Part shown: in pieces, positions 9,789-21,191 of the stretch
Layout: each line of letters opens with the position of its first letter
How positions within the stretch are numbered: position 1 is the stretch's first letter
Assembly: GCF_016859125.1 (NCBI RefSeq)
Contig: NZ_CP069338.1
Span: forward strand, 2,294,001 to 2,358,000
Direction: 5' to 3'
DNA from: Archangium violaceum
GTDB lineage: Bacteria; Myxococcota; Myxococcia; Myxococcales; Myxococcaceae
Length of the DNA stretch: 64,000 nucleotides
Notes under the pieces: generated by a model
What the model was told of the DNA's origin: nothing
What the model saw: only the letters and a program-made list of their open reading frames with translations
Databases searched by the model: none
Translations under genes and position numbers: made by a program

Positions 9789-9974
9789 ATGAACCAGCAG
9801 AACCCGGACGACAAGCAGGGGACCCGGCAGGGCACGGGCGAGAACGAGAACGAGAACGAGCAGATCCGCCACAAGGGAGGCGGGCGTTCGAACTCCGAGG
9901 AGAAGCAGTCCGGCCCTCAGCCCGAGGGCAACGGTGGCACGGGCCAGCCCGCGGCGTTCCCACCGCACAACTGA
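9789..9974 (+). CDS. small hydrophilic protein, low complexity
   Basis: 61 residues, starting at ATG 9789 behind a strong ribosome site (GGGGAGG about 8 nt upstream). The protein is almost entirely polar (Asn, Gln, Glu, Gly) and has a short tandem hexamer repeat (GAGAAC, three times) encoding alternating Glu-Asn near residues 18-24. It is probably disordered. It is followed 21 bp later by another small gene with its own ribosome site, forming a two-gene unit divergent from the KgtP-like gene. I do not recognise the family and infer no function. Confidence 0.6.
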   Translation: MNQQNPDDKQGTRQGTGENENENEQIRHKGGGRSNSEEKQSGPQPEGNGGTGQPAAFPPHN

Positions 9975-9995
9975 ACCCGGGCGCGGGAGAAGACC

Positions 9996-10271
9996 ATGTC
10001 TTCGGAGTGGGCGCAGGAGGCCGAGCGTCAGGCCAGGGCCATCACGAGGGATCTCGTGGAAGTGGGCAAGGTGAAGGGTTTCCGCGTGCTGTACCAGAAG
10101 CGGGAGGCGAGGTTCGTCCTCAGGGCAAGGACGACGACGGCCTACTTCTCCGCCCACGACTACCAGACACCGAAGGGCATGGACTGGCTCCAGCTACGCA
10201 TCGACATCCTCACGCGGGTCCGGCGAGGGATGTTGCAGGACGCACAGGAGGAATCCGCTCCCGCCCCTTGA
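9996..10271 (+). CDS. hypothetical protein
   Basis: 91 residues, ATG 9996 with a GGGAGAAG-type ribosome site 5 nt upstream. The sequence is soluble, with an amphipathic N-terminal helix (EWAQEAERQARAITRDLVEV), a central basic beta-like part and a C-terminal helix (LQLRIDILTRVRRGML). No membrane segment, Cys pair or catalytic motif is visible. It follows the small hydrophilic gene and is closed off by a perfect palindrome (REP copy at 10278-10300) 7 bp after the stop. Family not recognised. Confidence 0.55.
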   Translation: MSSEWAQEAERQARAITRDLVEVGKVKGFRVLYQKREARFVLRARTTTAYFSAHDYQTPKGMDWLQLRIDILTRVRRGMLQDAQEESAPAP

Positions 10272-10277
10272 GGATAT

Positions 10278-10300
10278 CCCCTCTCCCCCTGGGAGAGGGG
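10278..10300. repeat. REP-like palindrome, copy 1
   Basis: Perfect 10-bp arms CCCCTCTCCC and GGGAGAGGGG separated by CCT, directly after the stop of the small gene ending at 10271. It shares its core with five other copies in this window. Its position suggests it could also act as a transcription-terminating or RNA-stabilising hairpin. Confidence 0.75.
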
Positions 10301-10495
10301 AAATTGCCTGAGGGGATTGAGGGGCTCGGTGACGATCTCGACGTCTCGCGCGAGTCATCGCGCTCGACGTGGGTCTCGACGCGCTCCAGAGCCCCCTACG
10401 AGTGGGAGACGTCGGCGTGGAAGGTGTGCCCACCCACGTGAAGGACCTGGCGGAACTCGCCCCGCTGCTCGGTCTGGCTCTCGATGCTCATGGTC

Positions 10496-11050
10496 TCACG
10501 CCGCCTGCTCGGCGCCCTGCTGCGCCTTGACCGCCTGGATCTCCAGGGTGATTTCCACCTTCTCGCCCACGAGGACGCCGCCGGTCTCCAGCGCCTGATT
10601 CCACTTCAGACCGAAGTCGCGGCGATCCACCGAGGTCTTCGCCTCGAAGGCCGCCTTGACGTTGCCCCAGGGATCCTTGCCGATGCCGAGCTGCTCGGCC
10701 TCGAGCACCACCTCGCGGGTGACGTCACGGAGGGTCAGGTTCCCCGTCACCCGGAGGCCGTTGCCCGAGGACTTCTCCACCTTCGTGCTCTGGAAGGTGA
10801 TGGTCGGGAACTTCTCCACGTCGAAGAAGTCTGCCGAGCGCAGGTGGGTGTCACGCTGCTCGACACCGGTGTCGATGCTCGCCGTCTCGATGCGGACGGA
10901 GACCGACGAGGCGGAGATGTCCTGCTCGTCCAGCGACACCGTCCCGCTGTACGTCCGGAAGCTTCCGCGCACCTTCGCGATGACCATGTGGCGGACGGAG
11001 AAGTGGATGCCGGAGTGCGTCGTGTCGATGTTCCAGATTGCGTTGGCCAT
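10496..11050 (-). CDS. yceI: YceI family protein
   Basis: 184 residues; ATG 11050 is chosen because of an AAGGAAG ribosome site 5 nt upstream and because the conserved YceI opening (WNIDTTHSGIHFSVRHM) starts there. Family hallmarks include the SFRTYSGTVSLDE, FFDVEKFPTITFQS and LRDVTREVVLEA segments, which build the lipocalin-like barrel that binds isoprenoid-type lipids (known for YceI/TT1927b). There is no signal peptide, so this is the cytoplasmic subtype. It is divergent from a LysR gene with a palindrome between them, the standard arrangement for a LysR-regulated target. Confidence 0.92.
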   Translation of the reverse strand: MANAIWNIDTTHSGIHFSVRHMVIAKVRGSFRTYSGTVSLDEQDISASSVSVRIETASIDTGVEQRDTHLRSADFFDVEKFPTITFQSTKVEKSSGNGLRVTGNLTLRDVTREVVLEAEQLGIGKDPWGNVKAAFEAKTSVDRRDFGLKWNQALETGGVLVGEKVEITLEIQAVKAQQGAEQAA

Positions 11051-11139
11051 GTTCGTCTTCCTTTTCGGTGCGGCGTGTTTGATGTGCTGAAGGTAGCGGC
11101 GAGCGGTGGCCTTGATTAGATGGGGCGGACTGGAAGAAC

Positions 11140-11157
11140 TGTTCCACTCATGGAACA
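11140..11157. promoter_or_regulatory. putative LysR operator
   Basis: Perfect inverted repeat TGTTCCA CTCA TGGAACA (7-bp arms, 4-bp spacer) in the 133-bp divergent space between the yceI-like gene and the LysR gene. It lies 27 bp before the LysR start and about 90 bp before the yceI start. Position and symmetry fit a LysR recognition site, although the canonical T-N11-A spacing is off by one. Confidence 0.5.
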
Positions 11158-11183
11158 ACGCCGGGCCAGGAACCGACATCGAC

Positions 11184-12071
11184 ATGGACCTCAACGAACT
11201 CCTCGTCTTCGCCAAGGTGGTGCAGGCCGGCAGCTTCACGGTGGCGGCGCGCGGGCTGCGAATGCCCAAGTCCACCGTCAGCCGGAAGGTGTCCGAGCTC
11301 GAGGAGCGGGTCGGCGCGCAACTGCTGCAGCGCACGACGCGCAAGCTGAACCTGACGGAGGTGGGACGGGCCTACTACGAGCACTGCGCGCGCATCGTGG
11401 CCGAGGCGGAGCAGGCCGAGCTCGCCGTCACGCGCATGCAGTCCGCGCCTCACGGGCTGCTCCGTGTGACGGCACCGCTCACCTTCAGCTTCCTCGGACC
11501 GATCGTCGCGGGGTTCATGAAGCGCTACCCCGAGGTGCAGCTCGAGATGGTGTGCACGGACCGCTCGGTCGACCTGGTGGAGGAGGGATTCGATCTGGCC
11601 GTGCGCGCGGGACGGATGGCCGACTCGTCGCTCGTCGCCCGCCGGCTCGGGAACATCGAGCGCATCGTCATGGCGGCCCCGAGCTACCTCGAGGAGCGGG
11701 GAACACCCAGGTCACCCAAGGACCTCGAGAAGCACGACTGCCTCTTGTTTGGCGCGGGGCAGGTGGGGAACGTCTGGACCCTGTACTCCGGAAACAAGTC
11801 GGTCGAGGTCTCGGTCCGTGCGCGCCTCGTCGTGAACGAGCCCGACATGTTGGGCTCGGTGACGCTGGCGGGCGCTGGCATCGCGCTCCTCCCCACCCTC
11901 GACTACGCCGAGGATGCCTCGGCCGGACGCCTGCGGCGCCTCCTGCCGGACTGGACCTCGTCGGGCGCCCCGGTGCATGCCGTCTACCCGAGCACCCGCC
12001 ATCATTCCCCCAAGGTGATGGCCTTCGTGGACTTCCTGCGAGAGCGCTGGCCGGCCGCCCCCACGGATTGA
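11184..12071 (+). CDS. LysR-family transcriptional regulator
   Basis: 295 residues from ATG 11184. The frame is open to 11106, but those 26 residues precede the conserved LysR opening ([18 protein letters not shown]) and cover the operator-like palindrome. The winged helix-turn-helix spans about 1-60 ([20 protein letters not shown]), and the periplasmic-binding-like effector domain about 88-290 ([17 protein letters not shown]). It belongs to the subgroup common next to small oxidoreductase or YceI genes. It probably controls the divergent yceI-like gene and itself through 11140-11157. The pirin gene 92 bp downstream may be in the same unit. Confidence 0.92.
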   Translation: MDLNELLVFAKVVQAGSFTVAARGLRMPKSTVSRKVSELEERVGAQLLQRTTRKLNLTEVGRAYYEHCARIVAEAEQAELAVTRMQSAPHGLLRVTAPLTFSFLGPIVAGFMKRYPEVQLEMVCTDRSVDLVEEGFDLAVRAGRMADSSLVARRLGNIERIVMAAPSYLEERGTPRSPKDLEKHDCLLFGAGQVGNVWTLYSGNKSVEVSVRARLVVNEPDMLGSVTLAGAGIALLPTLDYAEDASAGRLRRLLPDWTSSGAPVHAVYPSTRHHSPKVMAFVDFLRERWPAAPTD

Positions 12072-12163
12072 CCCATCCATGGGACGATGTTTCCCGTCGT
12101 CGGCGTCTGGTGCGGACGAGGTCACGTCCCCATGATGGATGTCAGACAAGACGGGAGCCACAC

Positions 12164-13090
12164 ATGAGCTGGGACGAGACGATCGAGACGCGGCAACACC
12201 CGGAGCTGGAGACCCTCATCGTCTCCCGCACGAGGGACCTCGGCGATGGATTCGAGGTGCGGCGGGCGCTCCCCTCGGCCCGGCGCCGGATGGTGGGGCC
12301 CTTCATCTTCCTCGACCAGATGGGGCCCACGGTGTTCAACGCGGGCAAGGGGCTCGACGTACGGCCGCACCCTCATATCGGCCTGGCCACCGTCACCTAC
12401 CTCTTCGATGGAGAAATCCTCCACCGCGACAGCCTCGGGGTGGTGCAGCCCATCCGGCCCGGCGAGGTGAACTGGATGACGGCGGGGCAAGGCATCGTCC
12501 ACTCCGAGCGCACGGCCCCCGAGACGCGGGCAGCGGGCGGGCCGGTCTTCGGCCTCCAGGCCTGGGTGGCGCTCCCGAAGAAGCACGAGGAGACCCGGCC
12601 CACCTTCGTCCACCATGCCGCCGACACCATGCCCTTCCTCGAGGGAGACGGCGTGCGCATGCACCTCATCGCGGGAGCGCTCTATGGGAAGCGCTCGCCC
12701 GTGCAGACACTCTCGGACCTGTTCTACGCGGACACGGCCCTGGAGGCGGGCGCGGGGCTGGTGCTCCCGGCCGAGCACGAGGAGCGCGCGCTCTACCTCA
12801 CGGAAGGCACGGTGGAGATCGACGGCATCGAGTTCAACCCGGGTGAGCTCCTCGTCTTCCGGCCGGGAAGCGAGATTGGCATCCAGGCCTCCACGAAGGC
12901 GCGGATGATGCTGCTCGGCGGCGAGCCGATGGATGGGCCGCGCTACATCTTCTGGAACTTCGTCTCGAGCTCGAAGGAGCGGTTGGAGGAGGCGAAGGCG
13001 GACTGGAAGGCGGGGCGCTTCGCGCGGGTACCGCAGGAGACGGAGTTCATCCCGCTGCCCGAGGACCCCGCCCCCGTGCGCTACCCGTAG
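12164..13090 (+). CDS. pirin family protein
   Basis: 308 residues; ATG 12164 follows a GGGAG ribosome site. Two cupin domains. The metal-ligand set of pirins is visible: H69 and H71 (RPHPHIG), H113 and E115 (GIVHSERT). The C-terminal cupin holds [15 protein letters not shown] and the conserved [18 protein letters not shown]. Bacterial pirins bind Fe and some show quercetin 2,3-dioxygenase activity; others regulate central metabolism by protein contact. The actual substrate is unknown here. Location behind a LysR gene is typical. Confidence 0.93.
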   Translation: MSWDETIETRQHPELETLIVSRTRDLGDGFEVRRALPSARRRMVGPFIFLDQMGPTVFNAGKGLDVRPHPHIGLATVTYLFDGEILHRDSLGVVQPIRPGEVNWMTAGQGIVHSERTAPETRAAGGPVFGLQAWVALPKKHEETRPTFVHHAADTMPFLEGDGVRMHLIAGALYGKRSPVQTLSDLFYADTALEAGAGLVLPAEHEERALYLTEGTVEIDGIEFNPGELLVFRPGSEIGIQASTKARMMLLGGEPMDGPRYIFWNFVSSSKERLEEAKADWKAGRFARVPQETEFIPLPEDPAPVRYP

Positions 13091-13093
13091 GTA

Positions 13094-13119
13094 TCCCCGC
13101 TCCCTCTGGGAGGGGGGAG
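13094..13119. repeat. REP-like palindrome, degenerate copy 2
   Basis: CCCCGCTCCC TCT GGGAGGGGGG, an imperfect version of the element, lying between the convergent pirin and zinc-ribbon genes. It could terminate transcription from both sides. Confidence 0.5.
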
Positions 13120-13120
13120 C

Positions 13121-13498
13121 TCACGTCTTCAAGATGAACCGCACCGCGTCGGAGATCGCCGCCACGAGCCCCATCTCCTGAATGGCTCGCAGCTCGCCCC
13201 CATCGAGCCACACGCCCGAGCACCTTTCACAGACGTCGAGCAGGACGTGCCGGTCGCGCTCGCTTTGAACCTTCTTCATGAGCCCTCGGGGGCGGCACCG
13301 TGGACAGGCCACCTCGCGGTTCTGGAGCTCCTCGGACGGCAGCTTGCGCCACTCGAAGAGCCGCACGTTCACGGTCGACTCCAAGCGCCGGAGGGACTCC
13401 CCCTCGAGCCAATGGCCTTCGCATTGAGGGCACTGCTCCGCGTCCACATCCTCCGGACGCACCCGGCTCATCACCTTGTCGCAACGTGGGCAGTTCAT
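13121..13498 (-). CDS. zf-TFIIB-like double zinc-ribbon protein
   Basis: 125 residues with two zinc-ribbon units of the zf-TFIIB (PF13453) type: CPRCDKVM with CPQCEGHWLEGESL at the N-terminus, and CPRCRPRGL with CERCSGVWLDGGEL near residues 65-105. The W-L-[ED]-G-x-E-L after the second Cys pair is the family signature. Function of these small proteins is not established; zinc-dependent nucleic-acid or protein binding is likely. The gene is 21 bp downstream of the Rieske oxygenase gene and is probably the last gene of that operon. Confidence 0.85.
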   Translation of the reverse strand: MNCPRCDKVMSRVRPEDVDAEQCPQCEGHWLEGESLRRLESTVNVRLFEWRKLPSEELQNREVACPRCRPRGLMKKVQSERDRHVLLDVCERCSGVWLDGGELRAIQEMGLVAAISDAVRFILKT

Positions 13499-13519
13499 TC
13501 CACCGCCTACGGTAGCAGC

Positions 13520-14707
13520 TCAGATCCAGAAGACGATGTCGCGCTCCTCGTCGCTGGGGCCGGGGCCGTGTCCACCCTCGCGCAGCCAACGCCGGTAGGA
13601 CTCGATGTCCGAGTGGAGCAGATCCGCCTCGGTGCCGGTGAAGACGCCTCCGCCGGGGCCGTTGAGGAGCCCCTCGCGCTGCACCTTCATGATGTCCACG
13701 TCCTGGAGGATGACCTGCGTGGTGTACCACTTCACCAGCGGCTTGAGCGCGCGGGCCACCAGCGAGCGAGGCAGGTCATATGGGAGCCGATAGCTGATGG
13801 CCGTGTAGACGAGGCTGTCCGTGGGGCCAATGGGCGTCACCTGCGAGTTGATGGCGAAGCCGCTGCGCTCGCCCCACATGTAATCCACGCGGGTGATGTT
13901 CGGGACGAAGTAGTGGTCCGTGTGGACCATGGCCTCCCCGCCCGGGTTGAAGATGCGGCCCAGGCCCGTGACGGAGTCCTCCCCCTGCTTGTAGGTGACG
14001 AGCACGCTGCCCTCCGAGCGCTTCACGGTCGCGGGCACCCGCTTGCGCGCCACGCGGCGGAACCACCCCTCGTGGACGAAGACGGTGTGCGGCACGTCCA
14101 TGAAGTTCTCCACGAGGTTCGTCACCCCGTTGGGGAAGCGCGTCACCATGAAGTACACGGTCCACTTCGGGTCGTCCCAGTACGGCACGCGGAAGGCGGG
14201 GCGGCGGGCCCGCTTCGCGTCTCCTCCCATGAAGACGAAGACGAGCCCGTCCTGCTCCAGCGTGTCGAAGCGCTGCAGCTTCCCGAGGTCGCACGGACGC
14301 ACCTGGAGGCCCGCGCTCGAGTGGCCCCGTGCATCGAGCACCTCGCCGCATTGCCTGGGTCCGAGCGAGGGCACCTCCACCACCGCGCCCGAGGCGTCAT
14401 ATACCCAGCCGTGGTACGGGCAGCCGATGCGGCCGTGGAAGACGGCTCCGGCGGACAGGCGCGCGTTGCGGTGCAGGCAGCGGTCGCGCAGGGCCACGGG
14501 CCGGCCGTGCTCGTCGCGGAAGAGGACGACGTTCGTCCCGAAGAGGGTGCGTGCTAGCGGCTTGCCCGGGGTGAGTTCGGTGGAGAGGCAGGCCACGTAC
14601 CAGAAGTCCTTGAGGGCGCCGCAGCGGGTGAGCTCGGCCTCGGCCTCGAGGTCCACGGCGGGCGTCGTGACGAGCGCGAGGTTCTCGGCGTCGTTCGGGT
14701 TCCTCAT
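13520..14707 (-). CDS. Rieske non-heme iron oxygenase, alpha subunit type
   Basis: 395 residues from ATG 14707, preceded by a GAGGAAC ribosome site; the ATGA overlaps the stop of the upstream GH3-like gene, so translation is coupled. Rieske cluster ligands: C77 and H79 (CLH) and C96 and H99 (CPYH). The mononuclear iron site is the facial triad N201-x2-D204-x2-H207-x4-H212 (ENFMDVPHTVFVH). Overall layout resembles the single-component VanA/pheophorbide-oxygenase branch rather than benzene dioxygenases. It would hydroxylate, demethylate or desaturate a substrate with electrons from an unseen ferredoxin/reductase. Its partner genes (GH3-like, GNAT-like, RnfD-like) suggest a role in one biosynthetic pathway. 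Confidence 0.93.
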   Translation of the reverse strand: MRNPNDAENLALVTTPAVDLEAEAELTRCGALKDFWYVACLSTELTPGKPLARTLFGTNVVLFRDEHGRPVALRDRCLHRNARLSAGAVFHGRIGCPYHGWVYDASGAVVEVPSLGPRQCGEVLDARGHSSAGLQVRPCDLGKLQRFDTLEQDGLVFVFMGGDAKRARRPAFRVPYWDDPKWTVYFMVTRFPNGVTNLVENFMDVPHTVFVHEGWFRRVARKRVPATVKRSEGSVLVTYKQGEDSVTGLGRIFNPGGEAMVHTDHYFVPNITRVDYMWGERSGFAINSQVTPIGPTDSLVYTAISYRLPYDLPRSLVARALKPLVKWYTTQVILQDVDIMKVQREGLLNGPGGGVFTGTEADLLHSDIESYRRWLREGGHGPGPSDEERDIVFWI

Positions 14708-16413
14708 GGGTGCTTCGTTCCTCGCTGGGAGAACCAGGCGGTCCAGCCTGCCTGGCGATGAAGGTCCGTGGGCTTGATGTCCCCGGCACGTTGGCCGAGC
14801 GCGATACAGCGGGCCTCGTAGCGGCGCGTCCCCTCGGTGACACGGATGGCGCGCACGGGCCCGAGCTGACCGAGCTCGCGGGCATAGCGGTAGTGGAAGC
14901 CCTCGCGCAGGGCACGATCGAGGGCGTGGGCGGCCTCCTCGAGGCGCGCGTCGCTCGCGTCGGTCTCGAGGAAGAGCCGGTAGGCCGGAGGCGCGAGGGG
15001 CTCCCACTCGGGAGCCACCATGGCGAAGGCAGGACGCTGGCCGCCGAGCACACCGGGCAGCAGGGACTCGAGCACGGTGGACACTCGGGTGGCGGCGAGC
15101 TTCTCGCCGACGAGGTCACTCACGGAGTCGGCGCGGCCCATGAAACGCAGACAGGGCGTGGCGTGGTGGAAGCCCTCGACACGGACGAGGTCACCGATTC
15201 GGTAACGCAGCAGGCCGCCGGAGGTGGACAGGAGCACGGAGTAGGTGCGCCCCACCTCGAGCTCGTGGGCGAGCCGGGGACGCAACCCGGGGTGCTCGGG
15301 GTCGAGGAACTCGAAGAAATGACTGCGGACGGCGAGCACGGGGGAGGGGGCACCGAAGAGGGGGAGCGTGACGACGCCCTCGGTGGCGAGCAACCCCTTG
15401 CCCTGGACCTCGACGCCGGGGAAGCGGCGGCACGCGGGAGCGACGGAGTGAGCGGCCTGGGCATCGGTCCACATGCTGAGCAGCGCGAGCCGAGGCCAGA
15501 GCGCACGCGCCTGAAACCCGGAACGAAGCACCTCGCGAAGCAAGCGAGCGCGCCCGGGCCGGGGCATGAACCGCATCCGAGAGAGAACTCCCTCTCCCTC
15601 CGGGAGAGGGCCGGGGTGAGGGTACGCGTCACCGTCCTGCCCACCGAGTCCCCGAGGAGGCCGGCACACCCCACGTTCCAGATCCTCCGCCAGCCGTTCC
15701 CCATGCCGCTCCAGTGCCTCCATGAGCAACGTGAGGAAGCTCGGGTTCCACACGCTCAGGAGCGCGAGATCCTCACACGCCACGAGGAACCACAGCGTCA
15801 CATACCGGCACGACTCGACATCGGGCAGGTGGGCGACAGCACCTGGCACAGCGAACACACGCGAGAGCAACGGTTGCAGGAAGCGCGGGAAGTACGCCGA
15901 GTCCTCCACGCTGCCCACGGGAATGCCCCCGGCGGTGCGCCCCTGCTTGCGCCCGATGGGCGAGATGGACCAGTAGCTCGGCCCCTCGCGGACGGCGGGG
16001 CGCGAGTGGAGCAGGTCGAACAGCATGGGCGCGAGCGCGCGGTGGAACTCGTCGAGCAGCCCCCGGGTGACGGGGACGTACTTGGACGCCCCCGAGGAAC
16101 CTCCCGAGGGCTCGAAGCGAACCACGGGCTCGCGGGTGAGGACGCGTGGCGTGCCCGCCTCGAGGGCCTCGAGGTCCTCGAGCACCGAGTCCGGCGTGGA
16201 GATGGGCACGGCGTCCTGGAACTCGCGCGCCGTGCGGATGAGGGAGAAGCCCGGGGTCCTCGTGGACTGTGTGGTGTCTCGCGTGGCCCGGAGGATGCGT
16301 GACAGGCACTCGGACTGGGCTTGTTCGGGACGGGTGAGCGCCCGATGGAACAGGAGCGCTGACGGAGCCTGGGCCGCCATGAGGCCAGAGAGCATCCGGC
16401 GCGCGGTCAGCAT
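14704..16413 (-). CDS. GH3-family acyl-acid amido synthetase-like protein
   Basis: 569 residues, the usual length for the GH3 family. The adenylate-forming phosphate-binding motif is SGGSSGASKYVPVT (103-116); later hallmarks are RPRLAHELEVGRTYSVLLST and GLLRYRIGDLV. In plants GH3 enzymes adenylate an acid such as indole-acetate or jasmonate and couple it to an amino acid; bacterial members occur in biosynthetic clusters with unknown acids and amines. Residues 264-275 (YPHPGPLPEGEG) are encoded by an in-frame copy of the REP element, apparently a tolerated insertion in a loop. The 3' end overlaps the Rieske gene by 4 nt (ATGA). A 76-bp gap to the upstream GNAT-like gene holds another REP copy. 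Confidence 0.88.
   Translation of the reverse strand: MLTARRMLSGLMAAQAPSALLFHRALTRPEQAQSECLSRILRATRDTTQSTRTPGFSLIRTAREFQDAVPISTPDSVLEDLEALEAGTPRVLTREPVVRFEPSGGSSGASKYVPVTRGLLDEFHRALAPMLFDLLHSRPAVREGPSYWSISPIGRKQGRTAGGIPVGSVEDSAYFPRFLQPLLSRVFAVPGAVAHLPDVESCRYVTLWFLVACEDLALLSVWNPSFLTLLMEALERHGERLAEDLERGVCRPPRGLGGQDGDAYPHPGPLPEGEGVLSRMRFMPRPGRARLLREVLRSGFQARALWPRLALLSMWTDAQAAHSVAPACRRFPGVEVQGKGLLATEGVVTLPLFGAPSPVLAVRSHFFEFLDPEHPGLRPRLAHELEVGRTYSVLLSTSGGLLRYRIGDLVRVEGFHHATPCLRFMGRADSVSDLVGEKLAATRVSTVLESLLPGVLGGQRPAFAMVAPEWEPLAPPAYRLFLETDASDARLEEAAHALDRALREGFHYRYARELGQLGPVRAIRVTEGTRRYEARCIALGQRAGDIKPTDLHRQAGWTAWFSQRGTKHP
15590..15623. repeat. REP-like element inside the GH3-like gene, copy 3
   Basis: Core CCCTCTCCC TCC GGGAGAGGG at 15590-15610 followed by the outer arm GGGGTGAGGGTA to 15623. 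Orientation is opposite to copies 4-6. It is read in frame as part of the GH3-like protein (residues 264-275). Confidence 0.85.
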
Positions 16414-16436
16414 GGGTTCAACCCGGGGCCCTCGTT

Positions 16437-16470
16437 ACCCTCACCCCGTCCCTCTCCCGGAGGGAGAGGG
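16437..16470. repeat. REP-like element, copy 4
   Basis: TACCCTCACCCC arm followed by CCCTCTCCC GGA GGGAGAGGG (16450-16470), in the gap between the GNAT-like and GH3-like genes of the operon, only about 0.8 kb from copy 3. Confidence 0.85.
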
Positions 16471-16489
16471 GAAAGGACCGGCGTCCATC

Positions 16490-17263
16490 TCATGCCCCCT
16501 CCCTCACACCGATCAGCTTCAGGCCCCGGCGCGTCCACAGGCGGAGTTGCTTCATCGTCAGCTCCGTCAGGGCCCACAGCAGATCCCTCGCGCGGATCTC
16601 CGCCAGGCACACCAACTCCTCCCCGTCCACGTGTCCGGGGTTGCTCCTCGCGAAGAAGGCGATGTCCGGATGCGCCGCCGCCTTCCGATCGATCGGCGAC
16701 ACGCCATCCCTCACCCGGTAGTGCGCGCCCGTGAAGCGCACCGTCCCGCGTCCCGTATCGTACTGCGCCCCGAACCAGCGCCCGGCCAGCGAGCGCAGGA
16801 ACGACACGCGCTCCGACGGCGCCTCCCAGTCGTGGCGCGGCACCGTGCGTGGGAAGTGGTTCACCGCCAGCAGGTACGTCTTGTAGCCCGCGCTCAGCAG
16901 CAGCCACAGCAGCGGTCGCATCGGGCGGCGCAGCTTGCGCGCGAGCATGAAGCGCCCGAAGCGCACCTGCAGTTCCTTCTGTCCCCAGTAGTCCGGGTGG
17001 ATGACGGTGTCTCCCGAGAAGACGACCTCCACCTCCCGGCCCTCCACCTGCTCCTCGGCGACGCGCAGGGTGCTGAAGCCCACCAGCTCGCCCGAGCGCC
17101 TCGCGGACAGGAGAATCACATACTGCTTCTCGGCCAGGTCCCTCGTGAAGCGCTCGGCGCTGACGCCCGCGTAGCACACCTGCATCAACGCGAGCATCTG
17201 CGCGCGCTGCCGCTCGGTGAGCGACTCGCACGGGACGGTGGCACCCTTCAAGGCGGAGAACAT
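16490..17263 (-). CDS. GNAT-like acyltransferase of unknown substrate
   Basis: 257 residues. The first 130 residues read like a GNAT fold: a beta strand with ELVGFSTLRV, then VVFSGDTVIHPDYWGQKELQVRFGRFM, where the G-Q-K-E-L turn sits where acetyl-CoA pyrophosphate is normally bound. The canonical Q/R-x2-G-x-G/A is only approximately kept. The C-terminal half (WFGAQYDTGRGTVRF, DGVSPIDRKAAAHPDIAFFARSNP) matches no domain I know. Spacing to the RnfD-FG-GAP gene upstream is 8 bp, so the two are surely co-transcribed. A possible role is acyl transfer onto the product of the neighbouring GH3/Rieske enzymes. Confidence 0.7.
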   Translation of the reverse strand: MFSALKGATVPCESLTERQRAQMLALMQVCYAGVSAERFTRDLAEKQYVILLSARRSGELVGFSTLRVAEEQVEGREVEVVFSGDTVIHPDYWGQKELQVRFGRFMLARKLRRPMRPLLWLLLSAGYKTYLLAVNHFPRTVPRHDWEAPSERVSFLRSLAGRWFGAQYDTGRGTVRFTGAHYRVRDGVSPIDRKAAAHPDIAFFARSNPGHVDGEELVCLAEIRARDLLWALTELTMKQLRLWTRRGLKLIGVREGA

Positions 17264-17271
17264 CGGCGTCC

Positions 17272-20124
<2,853 letters not shown>

Positions 20125-20228
20125 GGGATGCGCCTCCGAACGCGCGCCGAGACTGCCGCGCCCCCGCTTCCCTGTCCAGGACGGGCGGGGGGCTTGCATG
20201 TCCCCCCGGGTGCCTGCCCACCATCTCG

Positions 20229-21191
20229 ATGATGTCCACGTCTTCCTCCCCTTGCGAGGCCCCGGTTGCAAACTCCGAGCACACCCTCCCCCTTCGCGCC
20301 CCCGTGCCGAAGGAGCTGCTCGCGCGCGCCACCCTGCCGGGACTGGCTCGGCTCGCCGTCACGCAGTGGGGATGGATGGGGTTGTGCTGGGCGGGCATGG
20401 CCCTGGTCCCCGAGGCGGCTCCGTTGCTCGCGCTGCTCGTCGCCGGCCGGCTGCACGCGCTCGGCGTCATCCTCCACGACGCCATCCACCTGCCCTGGCG
20501 CCACAAGGGCCCCGGCCTCCGGCTGCTGGAGCTCTTCACCGGCTACCCCGTCGCCACCACGCTCGAGGCCATGCGCTACCACCACCTGCGCCACCACCGC
20601 GACGCGGGCCTGCCGGGCGATCCCTACCGCCGTCCTCCCGCGAGCCCCTGGCGCCAGCTGCTCGTGTGGCTGCGCGTCTGCCCCATCCTCCCTTTCTGGG
20701 TGCTGCGCGGACCGCTCGGGTTGCTCGCGTGGATGCTGCCTCCGCTGCGCACCCCCTACGCGCGGCTCTTCCTCCAGGCTCGTTCCGGGAAGGAGCTCAC
20801 CCACGATGCCGAGGTGCTCGACTGTGCCCGCGCCGAAACCGGCCAGGTCCTCTTCCACCTCGTCGTGCTCGCGGCCGCCCTGCGCTGGCCCACGGCGGTG
20901 GGGCTCGGCTATGGGCTGCCCTTCCTGATGGCCTCGGGGCTGTGCGCGTGGCGACTGCTCGCCGAGCACACGCCCCGCTCCGTCCAGGGCCGTACCCCGC
21001 ACGACGTGCTCGCCTGCACGTCGGACCATGGGCTGGGCCCCGTGGGCCGGCTCCTCACCGCTCCGCTCAACGTGGGCTGTCACGTGGTGCACCACCTGCA
21101 TCCCCAGGTGTCCCTGCACCACCTGCCCCGCCTGCGCGCCTGGTACCTGCTGCGCTACCCTGAGCTCTACCCCCGCCCGCGTCGTCCTTGA
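20229..21191 (+). CDS. membrane fatty acid desaturase/hydroxylase
   Basis: 320 residues from ATG 20229 (ATG 20232 also possible; no clear ribosome site). This start leaves a 104-bp divergent promoter region with the RnfD-like gene, whereas the longest frame would overlap it. Three His boxes of the di-iron membrane desaturase superfamily are present: HDAIH (83-87), HHLRHH (118-123) and HVVHH (285-289). Four hydrophobic stretches fit the fold. The substrate could be a fatty acyl chain, sterol or carotenoid. The next gene overlaps by one base (TGATG), so the two are coupled. Confidence 0.9.
   Translation: MMSTSSSPCEAPVANSEHTLPLRAPVPKELLARATLPGLARLAVTQWGWMGLCWAGMALVPEAAPLLALLVAGRLHALGVILHDAIHLPWRHKGPGLRLLELFTGYPVATTLEAMRYHHLRHHRDAGLPGDPYRRPPASPWRQLLVWLRVCPILPFWVLRGPLGLLAWMLPPLRTPYARLFLQARSGKELTHDAEVLDCARAETGQVLFHLVVLAAALRWPTAVGLGYGLPFLMASGLCAWRLLAEHTPRSVQGRTPHDVLACTSDHGLGPVGRLLTAPLNVGCHVVHHLHPQVSLHHLPRLRAWYLLRYPELYPRPRRP

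Noticed and set aside
14704-16413. Plant hormone metabolism (GH3 implies auxin)
   Set aside because: Bacterial GH3-like proteins occur without plants and no auxin synthesis genes are visible; only an acid-amide synthetase role is inferred.
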